From Anopheles merus (lineage: Eukaryota; Arthropoda; Insecta; Diptera; Culicidae), in NCBI RefSeq assembly GCF_017562075.2, contig NC_054083.1:17233141-17297140 (forward strand): 64,000 nucleotides of DNA, given 5' to 3'. The notes beneath the pieces were generated by a model. It saw nothing but the letters and a program-made list of their open reading frames with translations, was not told the DNA's origin and made no database searches. Positions 22,024 to 33,716 of this stretch are shown here, one piece after another; positions within the stretch are counted from its first letter, which is position 1, and each line of letters opens with the position of its first letter. A program made the position numbers and the translations under genes.

Positions 22024-22419
22024 TGTAGCGACCAGAGCGCCATCTGGTGCGCACACCTAGAACTACCGACCAAAATGTTTAACGGGCTAGTTAGGCAGGG
22101 ACTGCACACAAAGCTAGAGCAGGACAAACAGTGGTAGCATGCTGCACCGCAGCTATAAAAACGGTGGCTTGCTCCATACACGCTCTCTCTCGTCCTAAAC
22201 GTTTTAACACCGACACGCGCGTATCCGTCCGGCTTAACCGATACATTCTCTTCTCCGGCAACTCTCGAACGAACAACACTAATTTTCGCGTCTCTCCCGA
22301 ACTCACCGTTCCGCGGCTTAAAAGAAAAAGGAATAAATCGGATTCTACCAAAACGTAGTTCGCAAGGCGTGTTGCGTATCTTTTTAAAAAATTAGGGACC
22401 ACATTTGTGGCGCCCCTAA
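22024..22419 (+). repeat. 5' LTR (right copy)
   Basis: 396 bp. Same TATA and polyadenylation motifs as the left copy. Confidence 0.9.
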
Positions 22420-23341
22420 AACTGGTGACCCCGACGTGATCCGCAACCGACGCCGCGAATTCGTACGTGAGTGTGTGTGTGTACTACGCAGCGCAAACTT
22501 TTGTTCCGCGTTGAACGTGTTCAAACGTGCCACCGGCATCGGAGGTCGACGCAGAGAAGACAACGTGTGTGTGTGTGCCTACGACCGGAGTGCTACCAGC
22601 GTTAGAGGTACCGGCAACGCAGCTGACCTCCTCCCCCCTTTCCCTGTAAAGTGTGCAACGAGCGCCCTTTCATCATTCACAGGACGTTGAGTGCGGGCCG
22701 ACGAAAAAACGCAGCAACGCCGTGTTAGTGCGCCCGTAGCTACACAGAGCGTTCCTGAATTGAGCGAACAAAAGAACCACCCGCACACATGCGCGCCGCC
22801 TCGAAGCGCGACAAGCGCACACACACCATCATCGGCGCAGCAGAAAAATTCCATCCTTCTCTCGACGGCTGACGCAATCGACGCAATTCCAGGAAGCGGA
22901 GCGACGACAATCTCCGCTGGTGGTCTCCTCGACGCCGATCACCGCCTCGCAAGCTGTTTCTACACCTCGTGCTACTGGGAATTTTTCCGTTTGTGTGCGC
23001 TTCCATCTACGGGTGCGATCAAGAAGGAAGACACCAACGTCGAGTTGCGCACGCAAATTATCCAGCCGTAGCAGTAGTGACACATCACCGCCATCACGAT
23101 TTTTGCGCTCGAAGGGGACCCCGCTTGGATCCAGCTGACAAGAAGAACGACGCCGCCATTTTCTGTGCACCATTTCATCGCAAGTGAGGAAACGCCATTT
23201 TCTCCACCCGAGAAGGAAGACGACGCACGCTGCTTCTGAAGCGTTTTTCCTACCGATCGACCGCAACGACGACACCCTGGTTACGTGAACAATTAAGGTA
23301 AGATCCACCCTTTTATTCACTACTAACCCCGACGCGGAAGG

Positions 23342-24325
23342 ATGCAGCGTAGCCCGCAACAAGGTGCAGCGCCGGTTGCCAGTCCTGCAGTTGCCATCGG
23401 CCCTGCAGTGGCCGACAGTCCTGCGGTGGTCGCCAACCCCGCAGCTGGACTCCCCACATCGAGTCCATACTTAATCGATATAACCCCCCTCGCTCGTGAC
23501 GCCTCTACCGACCTTCCGGAGTTTCAAGTCGAGACCGTGAACGCCATGCGTCTCAAGCCGCCCGAATTGGATACTGCTGACATCCATACGTTCTTCTACG
23601 CCTTGGAGAACTGGTTCGACGCCTGGAATATTCATCCGCATCATCATGTTAGGCGTTTTAACATCCTGAAGACACAGATCCCTACGCGAATTCTTCCCGA
23701 GTTGCGTCCAATTCTCGACAGCGTACCAAATATCGACCGCTACGAATCCGCGAAGAAAGCCATCATACAACATTTCGAAGAGTCTCAGCGAAGCCGCCTA
23801 CACCGTTTGCTATCCGAAATGAGCCTCGGCGACCGTAAGCCTTCTCAACTGCTAGCCGAGATGCGGCGAACAGCAAACGGTGCAATGACCGACTCCATGT
23901 TGATCGATCTTTGGATCGGTCGGCTGCCACCCTACGTTCAGTCCGCCGTGATCGCGTCCTCTCAAAACGCCGACGAGAAAGTTAAGGTTGCCGATTCAGT
24001 GGTCGACTCTTTCGCCTTGTACAATCGCTCCGGTCCGTACCAAACCATCGCCGAGGTACGGAATGAGGAGGTCAACCGCCTATCACGACAAGTAGCCGAG
24101 CTGAGTCAACGCTTAGAAACTCTAATGAACCAGAACCAAGCTCGTGAACGCTCACGGGCCCGCTCACGCTCTCTCAATCGCAACACGAACCAGGCTACTA
24201 ATCCTAACACTAACGGCTATTGTTTCTACCACGACCGATACGGACAGCAAGCACGTAACTGCCGCGCCCCGTGCTCGTTTAACAGCCGTCCTCAAAATAA
24301 CGGTACTCCTACTACTTCTGCATGA
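23342..24325 (+). CDS. Gag of CsRn1-type element (right copy)
   Basis: 327 residues, the same as the left copy at protein level, including the C-terminal CX2HX9CX3C knuckle. It ends in the same UGA-CGG context at 24323-24325, with Pol following in the same frame. Confidence 0.9.
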   Translation: MQRSPQQGAAPVASPAVAIGPAVADSPAVVANPAAGLPTSSPYLIDITPLARDASTDLPEFQVETVNAMRLKPPELDTADIHTFFYALENWFDAWNIHPHHHVRRFNILKTQIPTRILPELRPILDSVPNIDRYESAKKAIIQHFEESQRSRLHRLLSEMSLGDRKPSQLLAEMRRTANGAMTDSMLIDLWIGRLPPYVQSAVIASSQNADEKVKVADSVVDSFALYNRSGPYQTIAEVRNEEVNRLSRQVAELSQRLETLMNQNQARERSRARSRSLNRNTNQATNPNTNGYCFYHDRYGQQARNCRAPCSFNSRPQNNGTPTTSA

Positions 24326-27300
24326 CGGAACGCGGGAGACGTCCAGCTTCTAGTCGATTCGATATCATCGGCCAGTCATCGCCTTATTATCAAAGACTAT
24401 AAAACTAACCAACCATTTCTTATCGACACCGGCGCCGACGTCTCCGTAATACCTCGACAGCACAGCTCCGCTCCTTGCAAACCATCGACTATGAAACTAT
24501 TTGCTGCTAACAGTACGCCTATCCAAGTGTATGGAGAGTCACTCTACACATTGGATCTTGGTCTTCGACGCGCCTTTCTGTGGAACTTCGTGATCGCAGA
24601 CGTGGGTACCGCAATAATAGGAGCCGATTTCCTCCAGCATTTTCACCTTTTAGTGGACCTGCGCGACAAATGCCTAGTAGACGCCTTAACCAACTTACGA
24701 ACGCCGGGTGTTCCTGATCCACATCCAGGGGAGCCAACCGTAAAGGTGTGCGATTCGACCTCGCCAATCGCCACCTTGTTGAGGGAGTTCCCTGGGTTGA
24801 CTGCACGGACCGCGCCCGGAACGCTCCTGCAATCCAACGTCACGCACCGCATAGAGACTACTGGACAACCGACCTTCGCCCGTCCGCGTAGGTTATCCCC
24901 CGAAAAATATGCTGCAGCTCGCGCCGAGTTCGAGTCTCTCGTACAGCTAGGAGTGTGCCGACCATCTAACAGCAGCTGGGCCAGTCCTCTGCACATGACG
25001 AAAAAAGCAGACGGGACGTGGCGACCCTGTGGCGACTACAGGGCCCTCAACGCGAAAACAATTCCCGACCGTTACCCTCTACCCTTCTTGCAGGATTTTA
25101 CTATGCATTTGCAGGGAAAAACCATCTTTTCTAAGGTTGACCTGCACAAGGCATATCACCAAATCCCGATACATCCCGAAGATATACCGAAGACGGCGAC
25201 CACAACTCCTTTCGGATTGTTCGAGTTCACCACGATGCCCTTCGGCCTACGAAACGCTGCGCAGACTTTTCAGCGACTCATTCACGATGTCCTCCGAGGT
25301 CTCGACTTCGTGTTCCCATACATAGACGATATGATTGTCGCCTCGTCGACAGAAGAAGAACACCACGAACACCTGCGCCAGCTATTTCAGCGTCTCGAAC
25401 AACACCACCTGGCCATCAATCCGGCCAAATGCGAATTCAACCGAAGCGAAATTGCCTTTCTTGGCCACTTGGTCAACGCAGAAGGGATACGTCCTCTCCC
25501 GGAACGGGTACGAGCAATCAGCGAGTTGAGTAAACCAGCGACGATAATGGAGCTGAAGAAATTCCTCGCGATGATCAATTATTATCGACGCTTCTTGCCA
25601 CATGCCCTGACGACACAAAGCATCCTACTTGAGATGACACCGGGGAACAAGAAGAAGGACAAGACACCGCTAAAGTGGACGCCCGAATCTAGCGAAGCAT
25701 TCGACCGATGCAAAGAGCAGCTACAACAAGCCGCGCTTTTAGCTCACCCTACCTTAAACGCAGAGTTGTCACTCTGGACAGACGCTTCCGACTTCGCCGC
25801 TGGAGCCGTTCTCCACCAACGTATCGACGGCCAACTCCAGCCCTTGGGATTTTTCTCCAAAAAGTTCGAGAAGGCACAGCTCAACTACTCCACATACGAC
25901 CGCGAGTTGACCGCTATTTATCTGGCTGTACGACACTTTCGGTATCAGTTAGAGGGTCGTGAATTCTGCATCTACACGGACCACAAACCTTTAACTTTCG
26001 CTTTTCGCCAGACTCTTGACAGCTCCTCGCCACGTCGAGCCAGACAACTCGACTTCATTGGGCAGTTCTCCACCGACATTCGCCACGTATCGGGAGAAGA
26101 AAACATCACCGCCGACCTACTCTCACGAGTTGAAATTGTAAACGCGTCACCTGCAATCGATTTTGAACGTCTCGCCGAAGAGCAAACCAAAGACCCTGAG
26201 CTCGCCGACATACTCAGCGGTAAAACACGAACCGACCTTTCCTTCAAAAAACACCGATACCAGGAAGCACCCAATCGCTATACGCCGACTGCCCTGGTGG
26301 AATAATTCGACCGTACATCACAAAATCATTCCGGAATCAGCTTCTACACGCCGTACACGACCTTAGCCATCCTGGAGCGAGAGCCACTGCCAAATTAATG
26401 ACAGAGCGATTTGTTTGGTTGGACATCAAAAGGGACGCTCAGGAATTCGCGAGAAACTGCTTGACATGCCAACGCGCTAAGGTAGGCAGACACACGAAAA
26501 GCCCGCTCGTACCGTACCCGGCAACGCAACACAGGTTCAGCCATATAAACATCGACATCATCGGTCCATTTCCCATTAGCAACGGCAACCGATACTGCCT
26601 CACGATCATAGACCGATATACCCGCTGGCCTGAAGCTATACCGATTCCAGACATCACCGCGACTACGGTGGTATCAGCATTGTTGTACCACTGGATTGCA
26701 CGATTCGGAGTTCCGTCCCACGTGACAACCGATCAGGGACGACAATTCGAGTCCGCCCTGTTCAAGGAGTTGACGCGAGCTCTTGGAACAAAACACATTC
26801 GAACGACCGCGTATCACCCGCAGGCAAACGGGTTGATCGAGAGATGGCATCGCACTCTCAAAGCTGCAATTTGCTGTAAAGATACATCGAAGTGGAGCGA
26901 ACATCTCCCACTCATACTGCTCGGATTACGCACTACATTCAAGAACGACATTAATGCGTCGCCTGCAGAACTCGTGTACGGAACGACCCTCACCATTCCC
27001 GCCGAATTCCTCGTCGAAAAACCGCAACCAACCCTGGCCAACCAGTCCGACTTTGCCAAGACACTCCGGGAAGCGATGAGCAAAATCCGACCTTCTAACA
27101 CCGCATGGCACACCAACCGAACATCGTTTGTGCACTCCGACTTGAACAAATGCTCGCATGTGTTTGTGCGCAATGACACCGTCCGTCCCGCGTTAACCAC
27201 ACCTTATCACGGCCCATACCAAGTACTTACTCGAAATTCAAAGTCTTTTCAGATCCTACTAAACGGACATCCCTCGCTTGTGTCCGTCGACCGCCTGAAG

Positions 27301-27738
27301 CCAGCATATACAACCGAAGAAATAATATCGTCAGCCCCGCAACAACCGTCACCCGACCAACTGCTGACGAGCCAACGACACGCTACCCCGGTGGCCCAAC
27401 CACCGTCGACGCAACAATCAACGAGGAGCCAGCGTCTCACAACTCCGATGCCCGGACCCTTGTCGCTCGACCAGCTGCCATCGTCCAACCAGTCGTCGCT
27501 GCCAGATCAGCAGCCAACGGCCACACAGTCGCCTTCAACCATACAGCTGCCGTCAACAAACCAACCGTCGATAGCCCGGAACCGCGCCACACGAACATCA
27601 CCCATGCCGTCGCTACAACCAGCCAGAGCAACCACCAGCTACGCCCCACCACCGCCTATCTTACGCAAGGATAAAAACGTATCGACCGGTGTTACCAGAT
27701 CTCAACGAAGAGTAGTAATTCCTCTGCGATACCGATAA
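24326..27738 (+). pseudogene. Pol of CsRn1-type element (right copy, one frameshift)
   Basis: Same polyprotein as 5350-8763. One T is missing from a T-run at 26238-26240, between RNase H and integrase. The frame therefore stops at 26305, and the integrase part reopens in another frame (visible from 26398 to 27738). All domain motifs are otherwise present. The left copy has the extra T and is open throughout, so the break may be a sequence error. Confidence 0.88.
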
Positions 27739-27760
27739 CACCGATCTAGGAGGGGAATCC

Positions 27761-28155
27761 TGTAGCGACCAGAGCGCCATCTGGTGCGCACACCTAGAAC
27801 TACCGACCAAAATGTTTAACGGGCTAGTTAGGCAGGGACTGCACACAAAGCTAGAGCAGGACAAACAGTGGTAGCATGCTGCACCGCAGCTATAAAACGG
27901 TGGCTTGCTCCATACACGCTCTCTCTCGTCCTAAACGTTTTAACACCGACACGCGCGTATCCGTCCGGCTTAACCGATACATTCTCTTCTCCGGCAACTC
28001 TCGAACGAACAACACTAATTTTCGCGTCTCTCCCGAACTCACCGTTCCGCGGCTTAAAAGAAAAAGGAATAAATCGGATTCTACCAAAACGTAGTTCGCA
28101 AGGCGTGTTGCGTATCTTTTTAAAAAATTAGGGACCACATTTGTGGCGCCCCTAA
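27761..28155 (+). repeat. 3' LTR (right copy)
   Basis: 395 bp. Differs from the other LTRs by one A in the TATA-box A-run (27893-27897). Followed by ATAGG. Confidence 0.9.
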
Positions 28156-28930
28156 ATAGGTTTGGCGGGAAGGCCATATTGGACGAACGAATGACAGGAG
28201 GGGATTCGATTGTGATACGTAGTTTTTCACCCACACTACGACACATCAACCAAAATAGCCATTGGAATTAACACGCATACATCAACAAATGATCGAATCC
28301 CCTCCTGTCATTTCGTTTTCATTTTTCTACAGCACTGCTGTCAATTTGTTAGGGATAAGCCCACCTGTATAATAAACCCACTTTGTTACTGCCGATCAAG
28401 TTACGATCAAGACCGAAACCTTTCGCATTCTGCAGAGTTGTACCAACACTTTAAATCATTTTTTCAAATGATGTTCAATGAGTCAAATGATATATTTAAT
28501 CACAAATTCCTTATATTTTTTTGGAAATTAATCGTTTGTTTTGATAAAAATTACCCAGTTTTTATCAACTGCATGTTTTTCCAAAGAGAATGTTTGAAAT
28601 TTGCAATGTATTGTATGTTTTTTTATGCCCATGTAGTGATGGTAAAAACGAATCTCAGAAGGGATTCTAATCTTCAAATCCCAATCCTGGATGAGATTCG
28701 AATCTTTGAATCCCAATCCCAGTGTGGAATAGCGTTTTATTCTAATTTGCAGTTCTGTTTTACTTCAAATTATTTAACTTTGCAGTACTTACATTATAAT
28801 TAGTACATGTTCCCGACGCGGACCTTTATTTAATATCAAATCAAATAATTTATTTAGTGACTATAACTTCTCATTAAATGCTACATTACACGAACATTTG
28901 CTATATTTTGACTGAAAACTGTGTGATTCA

Positions 28931-29454
28931 ACCACCGACAAACCGACGTGACACCACCGACAAACCGACGTGACACTTCGAACAAAATGAGCTTCAAAAG
29001 TTGTCTCCTTATTTCAAATGAAAATACGTTAAACACTAGCGCAATCTCTATAATGATTCGCTTACTACACTGACACAGAGAAGAAACTGCTAAACCCCCT
29101 TTTTGTTTTTCTTCGCAAATTCCAATGCGTATTGTTTTATGTACTTCCCACATCTTTTGCATTGATTTGGAAACTTATAAAATGATTTTCCTGGGTGTTT
29201 TGTCCAATAATTCTCACAAAATCTTGCCTCACACTTCCTTCGCCATTTGTATTTAGAAAAGTTGTTTACATCGAAGCAGCAGTGAACAGAGCTTACTTTG
29301 ACAGAAGTGTTTGCCTCACTGGTAAATGACAGTACTTTCGTGTGGGACACTTTTGTAACACCAGTGTCACGTCGGTTTGTCGGTGATTCAACTTCCGAAA
29401 TTAGAGATACGTGGTTTCTTTCGTTCCCCATTAATAGTGTATCTCGGGAACTGC
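28931..29454 (-). mobile_element. DNA-transposon remnant with THAP-like fragment (right copy)
   Basis: Copy of 9957-10480. The minus-strand frame 29431-29090 has the same CEARFC and KSFYKFP pieces. The tandem 22-bp unit and its inverted copy are conserved. Confidence 0.45.
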
Positions 29455-29463
29455 CTGTAATTT

Positions 29464-29755
29464 CAATCGCAATCCCAATCGCAATGGCAATCCTAATCCC
29501 AATCGTAATCAGAATCCCAATCGCAATAGCAATCAGAATCCCAATCGAAACACAATCCCACTATGAATCCCTATCGAATCGCAATCCCAATCACAAATCC
29601 AATCACAATCGCAATCCCAATCTCAATTTGAATCCCAATCGAATCCCAATCGAATCGCAATGGAATCTTTTATGGATTCAAATCCTACAAACGGGATCCG
29701 ATCCGATCGAATCTTTCTAGGGACCGAATCTACGAATCTTCCTAATCCCGAATCT
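29464..29755. repeat. AATC-rich degenerate tandem repeat (right copy)
   Basis: Copy of 10488-10780. It differs from the left copy by a few bases within the irregular units, as expected for a repeat that is hard to sequence. Confidence 0.7.
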
Positions 29756-30085
29756 CCTAACACTATGCCCATGTGCTATGATAACCGAATTTTTAAATAT
29801 CCTCCTCAGAACGCAATATCACCTTTGTATTGAAATGTCATTTCTCAACAGCACGATAAACGGATAGCCGAATAAAGGTACCCGGATAAACGGCGCTCCA
29901 CTGTATATGAATATTATTTTCGGATCACTAATTGGGACCCATAGGTTTCATTGCTTAATGGCATCATAGATTTACTTTTTCATATTATAGCCAATAAAGA
30001 GGGTTCCAAAGTTATTATCATTTACCTCTACAAGAGCACATTTGATATTGTAGCTGCCTAACATCTGATACCAGTTTTGTAGATT

Positions 30086-31087
30086 TCAATGATCACTATT
30101 AGCTGCCATTGTTTTCTTAATCCAACCATAGAAGTAGCTAATGCTGGCTTGTACATCGGGTAATCCAATTGCACACATGTCCGTCATTGCCCAACTGACT
30201 ACGCCAACCTGTTTCCCTTTCCATACCACAGGACTACCAGAATCTCCCTAAAATGTGAAGACAAAGGGGTTAGCTATGCATATATAGATTTTTCGATAAA
30301 TTCTTTACTTGCCTTGCACAAACCATGCCCTGCTCTAGAAAAAGTACACAGATGTTCAGGGTAAATAGTACTACCCTTTGGCATCTTTCGACAACGGTTT
30401 AGACCAATATGTTGAACTTTAATCACTTGAGTTCGTTTTGGGGTTTCTTTGTTCCATCCAACGAATCCCCATCCAACAATTGTTAGTGTAGCATTAATCG
30501 GAACGATCTCCTCGTTAAGTTCAATCTTCTCAACGTGTTCTTCAAATTTTATTGGGGTCTTCAGACGAAGCAGCGCAACGTCATTGCGGATTGTTATAGC
30601 ACTGTACCTGTTAAAATAATCACGATTAGATCAATGTACAACGGGATTCGTTATTAATTTAATATTCTAACTCACCGCTCATGTGGTATAACACGATCGA
30701 TTTGGTACATCGATCCACCTTTATAGTTATCATTTGTTCCCACCCGTACTTCAGTTAAATTTGTGACAGTAACGCTGAAAAAGCGAAATCATCACAACAT
30801 AAACAATCAATTAATATAATTGTATGTGACGTTAGCGAACTGTTTTACTTTGTTACACAGTGAGCTGCTGTCAAGATCCATCGAGCGGCTATAATCGAGC
30901 CACCACAATATGTTTCAGAGTTGTTATACACCAAACCAGCTAGATATGGTGCCTTCCCATCCTCAACATCAGTGCCACCGATAATGAGTGCCATTGGAGA
31001 TAAACGATCAGCAATAGCGGCACCGCTTACTTCTTCCCTATGCCGTAGTACTAGAACCAATATGAACACGGTAGCACTGATTTGCAT
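30086..31087 (-). CDS. Serine protease gene B, right copy (intact)
   Basis: Secreted S1-family protease, 264 residues, exons 31087-30849, 30774-30676, 30607-30313 and 30247-30086. The start ATG at 31087 gives the signal peptide MQISATVFILVLVL; an in-frame ATG at 31207 is less likely. The mature enzyme begins IIGGTDVEDG. The triad is His in TAAHC, Asp in NDVALLRL, Ser in GDSGSP. Position 189 is Gly, so elastase- or chymotrypsin-like specificity is more likely than trypsin-like. The Cys pairs expected for the fold are only partly present. The third intron starts with GC instead of GT (AAG/GCAAGT at 30313-30308), a legitimate minor class. Closely related to gene A in layout and sequence, so the cluster arose by local duplication. 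Substrate unknown. Confidence 0.88.
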
Positions 31088-31313
31088 TGTGTATGATTTA
31101 GCATGTAACTGTTCGGTTACTAAAACAACCAACCAACACCGAATGCCACTTGATACTGAATGAAACCATTTTATACTTTCTTGTAAGCTGTATTCTTCTG
31201 TTGACATTGTATGTTTTGTTGAAATAGTTTTCCCTGTAGTAAAATTTATGGTTTTCCAACCTTGTAATGTGATAAGAATAGTATTATTGGTGATAATTTT
31301 GTACTTATTACTC

Positions 31314-31864
31314 TTATCTTTGTATCTTTAAACATGTTTTGTAACCGGCTTTGTTAAGTTTGTTCTCCATCTAGTCACATTTCTTCGACCTCGATCGAAG
31401 AGGGACGTTAGCTGCAGTTACCTAGAAACAACGATTTATTTCAATTTATTTATGCGAAGAGTGTGCTGTTTTATAATGCGAAATCATTTGGCAAAACATC
31501 AAACCGATTTGATCGTTCCCGCTTGGATCGTGTTTGATCTTCTTTTACATCAAACTTTAGAGAGAAGATTATTTTTTCAATTACGTTATATTTCGCTTGT
31601 TTGCCAGCACTGGCTGTACAAAAGATGACTAACACTAAACATTATGCTAACCTAATAAAACTAAACTCACAGGTACGGAAATTGCACATTCATAGCTGGA
31701 AAAGGATTGGAAAGGGATCAAATGATAAGGTAACGGTACTGGCAGAATTCTATTGGGGCAGGAACTATAGGCACGTTGATTGATTCTCAATGGGATTCAT
31801 GAAAACACTTCCCAATGATTCTAATTGGGATCAATTCGCGATCCCTATTAGATTGTAATCGAAA
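31314..31864. other. Intergenic DNA with AATC-type repeat
   Basis: No gene is recognised. The last 90 bases contain AATGGGATTC/AATTGGGATC units related to the AATC repeat at 10488. The gypsy-clade element inserted in it with a CGCG target duplication. Confidence 0.5.
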
Positions 31865-31868
31865 CGCG

Positions 31869-32036
31869 AATTAACACCAATACTATTTAGCAATACTATT
31901 TTGCTTATATGCATGCAAAGTACATAGGATTGATAGGTTAAATCTAAGCGAGCGTTTCTAATAAAGATCAATCTGTAAGTAGAATCCAACCAGAACAGAC
32001 GTTCTTTTAGTGTATCCGAAACCCATACACTTAACT
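31869..32036 (+). repeat. 5' LTR of gypsy-clade element
   Basis: Starts AATTAACACC and ends CACTTAACT. Contains a AATAAAG polyadenylation-like signal near 31960. Partner LTR at 37587-37755. Confidence 0.9.
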
Positions 32037-32046
32037 GGCGCCCGAA
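32036..32046 (+). promoter_or_regulatory. Primer binding site, probably tRNA-Lys
   Basis: TGGCGCCCGAA at the LTR edge matches the first 11 bases complementary to tRNA-Lys(UUU) including CCA (tRNA recalled from general knowledge). The match weakens after that. Confidence 0.6.
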
Positions 32047-32421
32047 TCAGGAGAGCCCTAGACGGGAAGAGATAAGCTCAGAGCAGGAAAAAAAAGTCTT
32101 CACAAATCTCAGAGAGCAATACTCTCTGAAACAGTGGTCCAAAGAGCCACTACTGCAAAAGAGCGAAGCGAAGCTTGGGACACTGTGGTTATCACCCGAT
32201 CGCTGTACGAGACCCCTAGTAACCGGACCGGTAAAAAGGATTCCCCTCCACCAGCTGCCTAACCTTCCCCCGAACGGAGTATCACCAACGAGTTACAACG
32301 GAGCATCACCGACGGAGCACGACGAAAATCAGCGTTGGTAAGCAACAATAGTGTCTGTGTGAGTATTATTTTGTAAGTATTCAAAGTGTGTGGTGCAAAG
32401 TGACAGTGTCGAAGTGAAAAA

Positions 32422-33716
32422 ATGTTCAACGGCAGCCAGAGTTTTGTTCAACCGGCTCCAAATATTCTGGAGCTCGGTAAGGTGCCCGATTTTGTGAGAG
32501 ATCTTCGCAATTTCGATGGGCAACCAAACGAATTGAATAACTGGATAGATGATGTAGAAAGCATCATGAATCTTTGCGAACGGTGTCGAGTAGGAGAAAC
32601 TTCTTTAATGTATGAGTTGATCCAAAAAACAATCCGACGTAAAATTTGCGGCCAGGCTGCCGACGTCTTAAATTCTAACAATATTACCTCAAAATGGTCA
32701 GAGATTAAAGAAACGTTGTTATTATATTATTGCGATAAACGAGACTTAAAAACATTAGATTTTGAGCTGACTACCGTTAAAAGAGGAAAAAGTGAACCAT
32801 TAAATTCATACTATGGCAGGGTTAACGAACTATTAGCATCTTTGGTAACACAAGTGCAGACACAGGATAGTTATAAAATAACGCAAGTGTTCATATCGAT
32901 TTTTTTAGAGAAAAAGCATTAGATGCTTTCATTCGAGGCTTGGACAAGCCTTTGTCAATTTTGCTTAAAACTGCTAGCCCTACGTCATTAGCAAAAGCTT
33001 ATCAGTTTTGCTTAGAGTATGAAAATATGGATTGTAGATCATACATTAGTGGCAATAGAATGAACAATACTTCTATTCCGATTCCCAAACCAAAAGAACT
33101 ATCGGTACCATTTTTGCCGGTTACCACTCCACGTGGTAATTTTCAAGTTCAAAAACCCCCGGTACCGTTACCTCGCCGGCAACCATTTAACAATCACTAT
33201 AATCCAAACCAGATCGGTAACACAAATACTAACAGAAGCCATCAAATGCGACGAGATCTACCCGTACCCATGGAGGTAGATGAAAGTATTAGAAGCCGAT
33301 ATACTTCAGCTAACCCTATTGCATACAATAATCATTCCACACATACTTATTCAAATGCAATACATAACCCAAATTCAAGCAATAATTTTGTCCAATACAG
33401 CGATTCGAATTCTACTACCGAAGTCTACCAACCAACTAACACGATCCCACACCAGTACGTCTCTAATCCTACACAGCACACTAATGCTCATTATAACCAG
33501 GTTACTAACACATATCCGAATACATTATATAATCAATACACTAATAGCCCATTATCACCATCACATTTTAATCAGCAAATTCATCCGTTAGAAAGAGAAA
33601 CTCCTCTTACTCATACCCACGAGATGACATATTTGCCTAATTACCAAGCACCTGGTAAAGATATTAATACACAAGAGCAACCGAACCATTTTTTAGGAAT
33701 GAACAATGTATGGTAG
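32422..33716 (+). pseudogene. Gag of gypsy-clade element, one frameshift
   Basis: Two frames, 32422-32922 and 32940-33716, make up one Gag. The join lies in a T-run at about 32900-32906, where one base shifts the frame. The first part has a capsid-like region (LNNWIDDVESIMNLCERC at about 34-52). The second part is rich in Asn, His, Tyr, Pro and Gln, with no zinc knuckle, as in many Drosophila 17.6/297/gypsy-type Gags. The stop at 33714-33716 overlaps the start of the Pol frame at 33710, a layout that fits minus-one frameshifting. Confidence 0.8.

Larger units (their letters stand above)
22024..28155 (+). mobile_element. CsRn1-type LTR retrotransposon (right copy)
   Basis: Same insertion as 3046-9181, with the same ATAGG target duplication (22019-22023 and 28156-28160). 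LTRs are 22024-22419 and 27761-28155, the primer site is 22423-22440. Gag is intact and Pol has one frameshift. Because the flanks and target duplication are identical, this is a duplicate of one insertion and not a second transposition. Confidence 0.93.
21990..28385. mobile_element. hAT-like MITE split by LTR element (right copy)
   Basis: Copy of 3012-9411, with the same TTACTGCC target duplications at 21982-21989 and 28386-28393 and the same CAAAGTGGGT termini. Confidence 0.85.
18985..31313. repeat. Right copy of the large direct duplication
   Basis: Near-identical to 1-12348, with the same gene order and the same transposon insertions with identical target duplications. Past 31313 the sequence continues normally, whereas the left copy runs into a gap. 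Differences are mainly one-base indels, and the two copies show frameshifts at different places. Confidence 0.93.
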
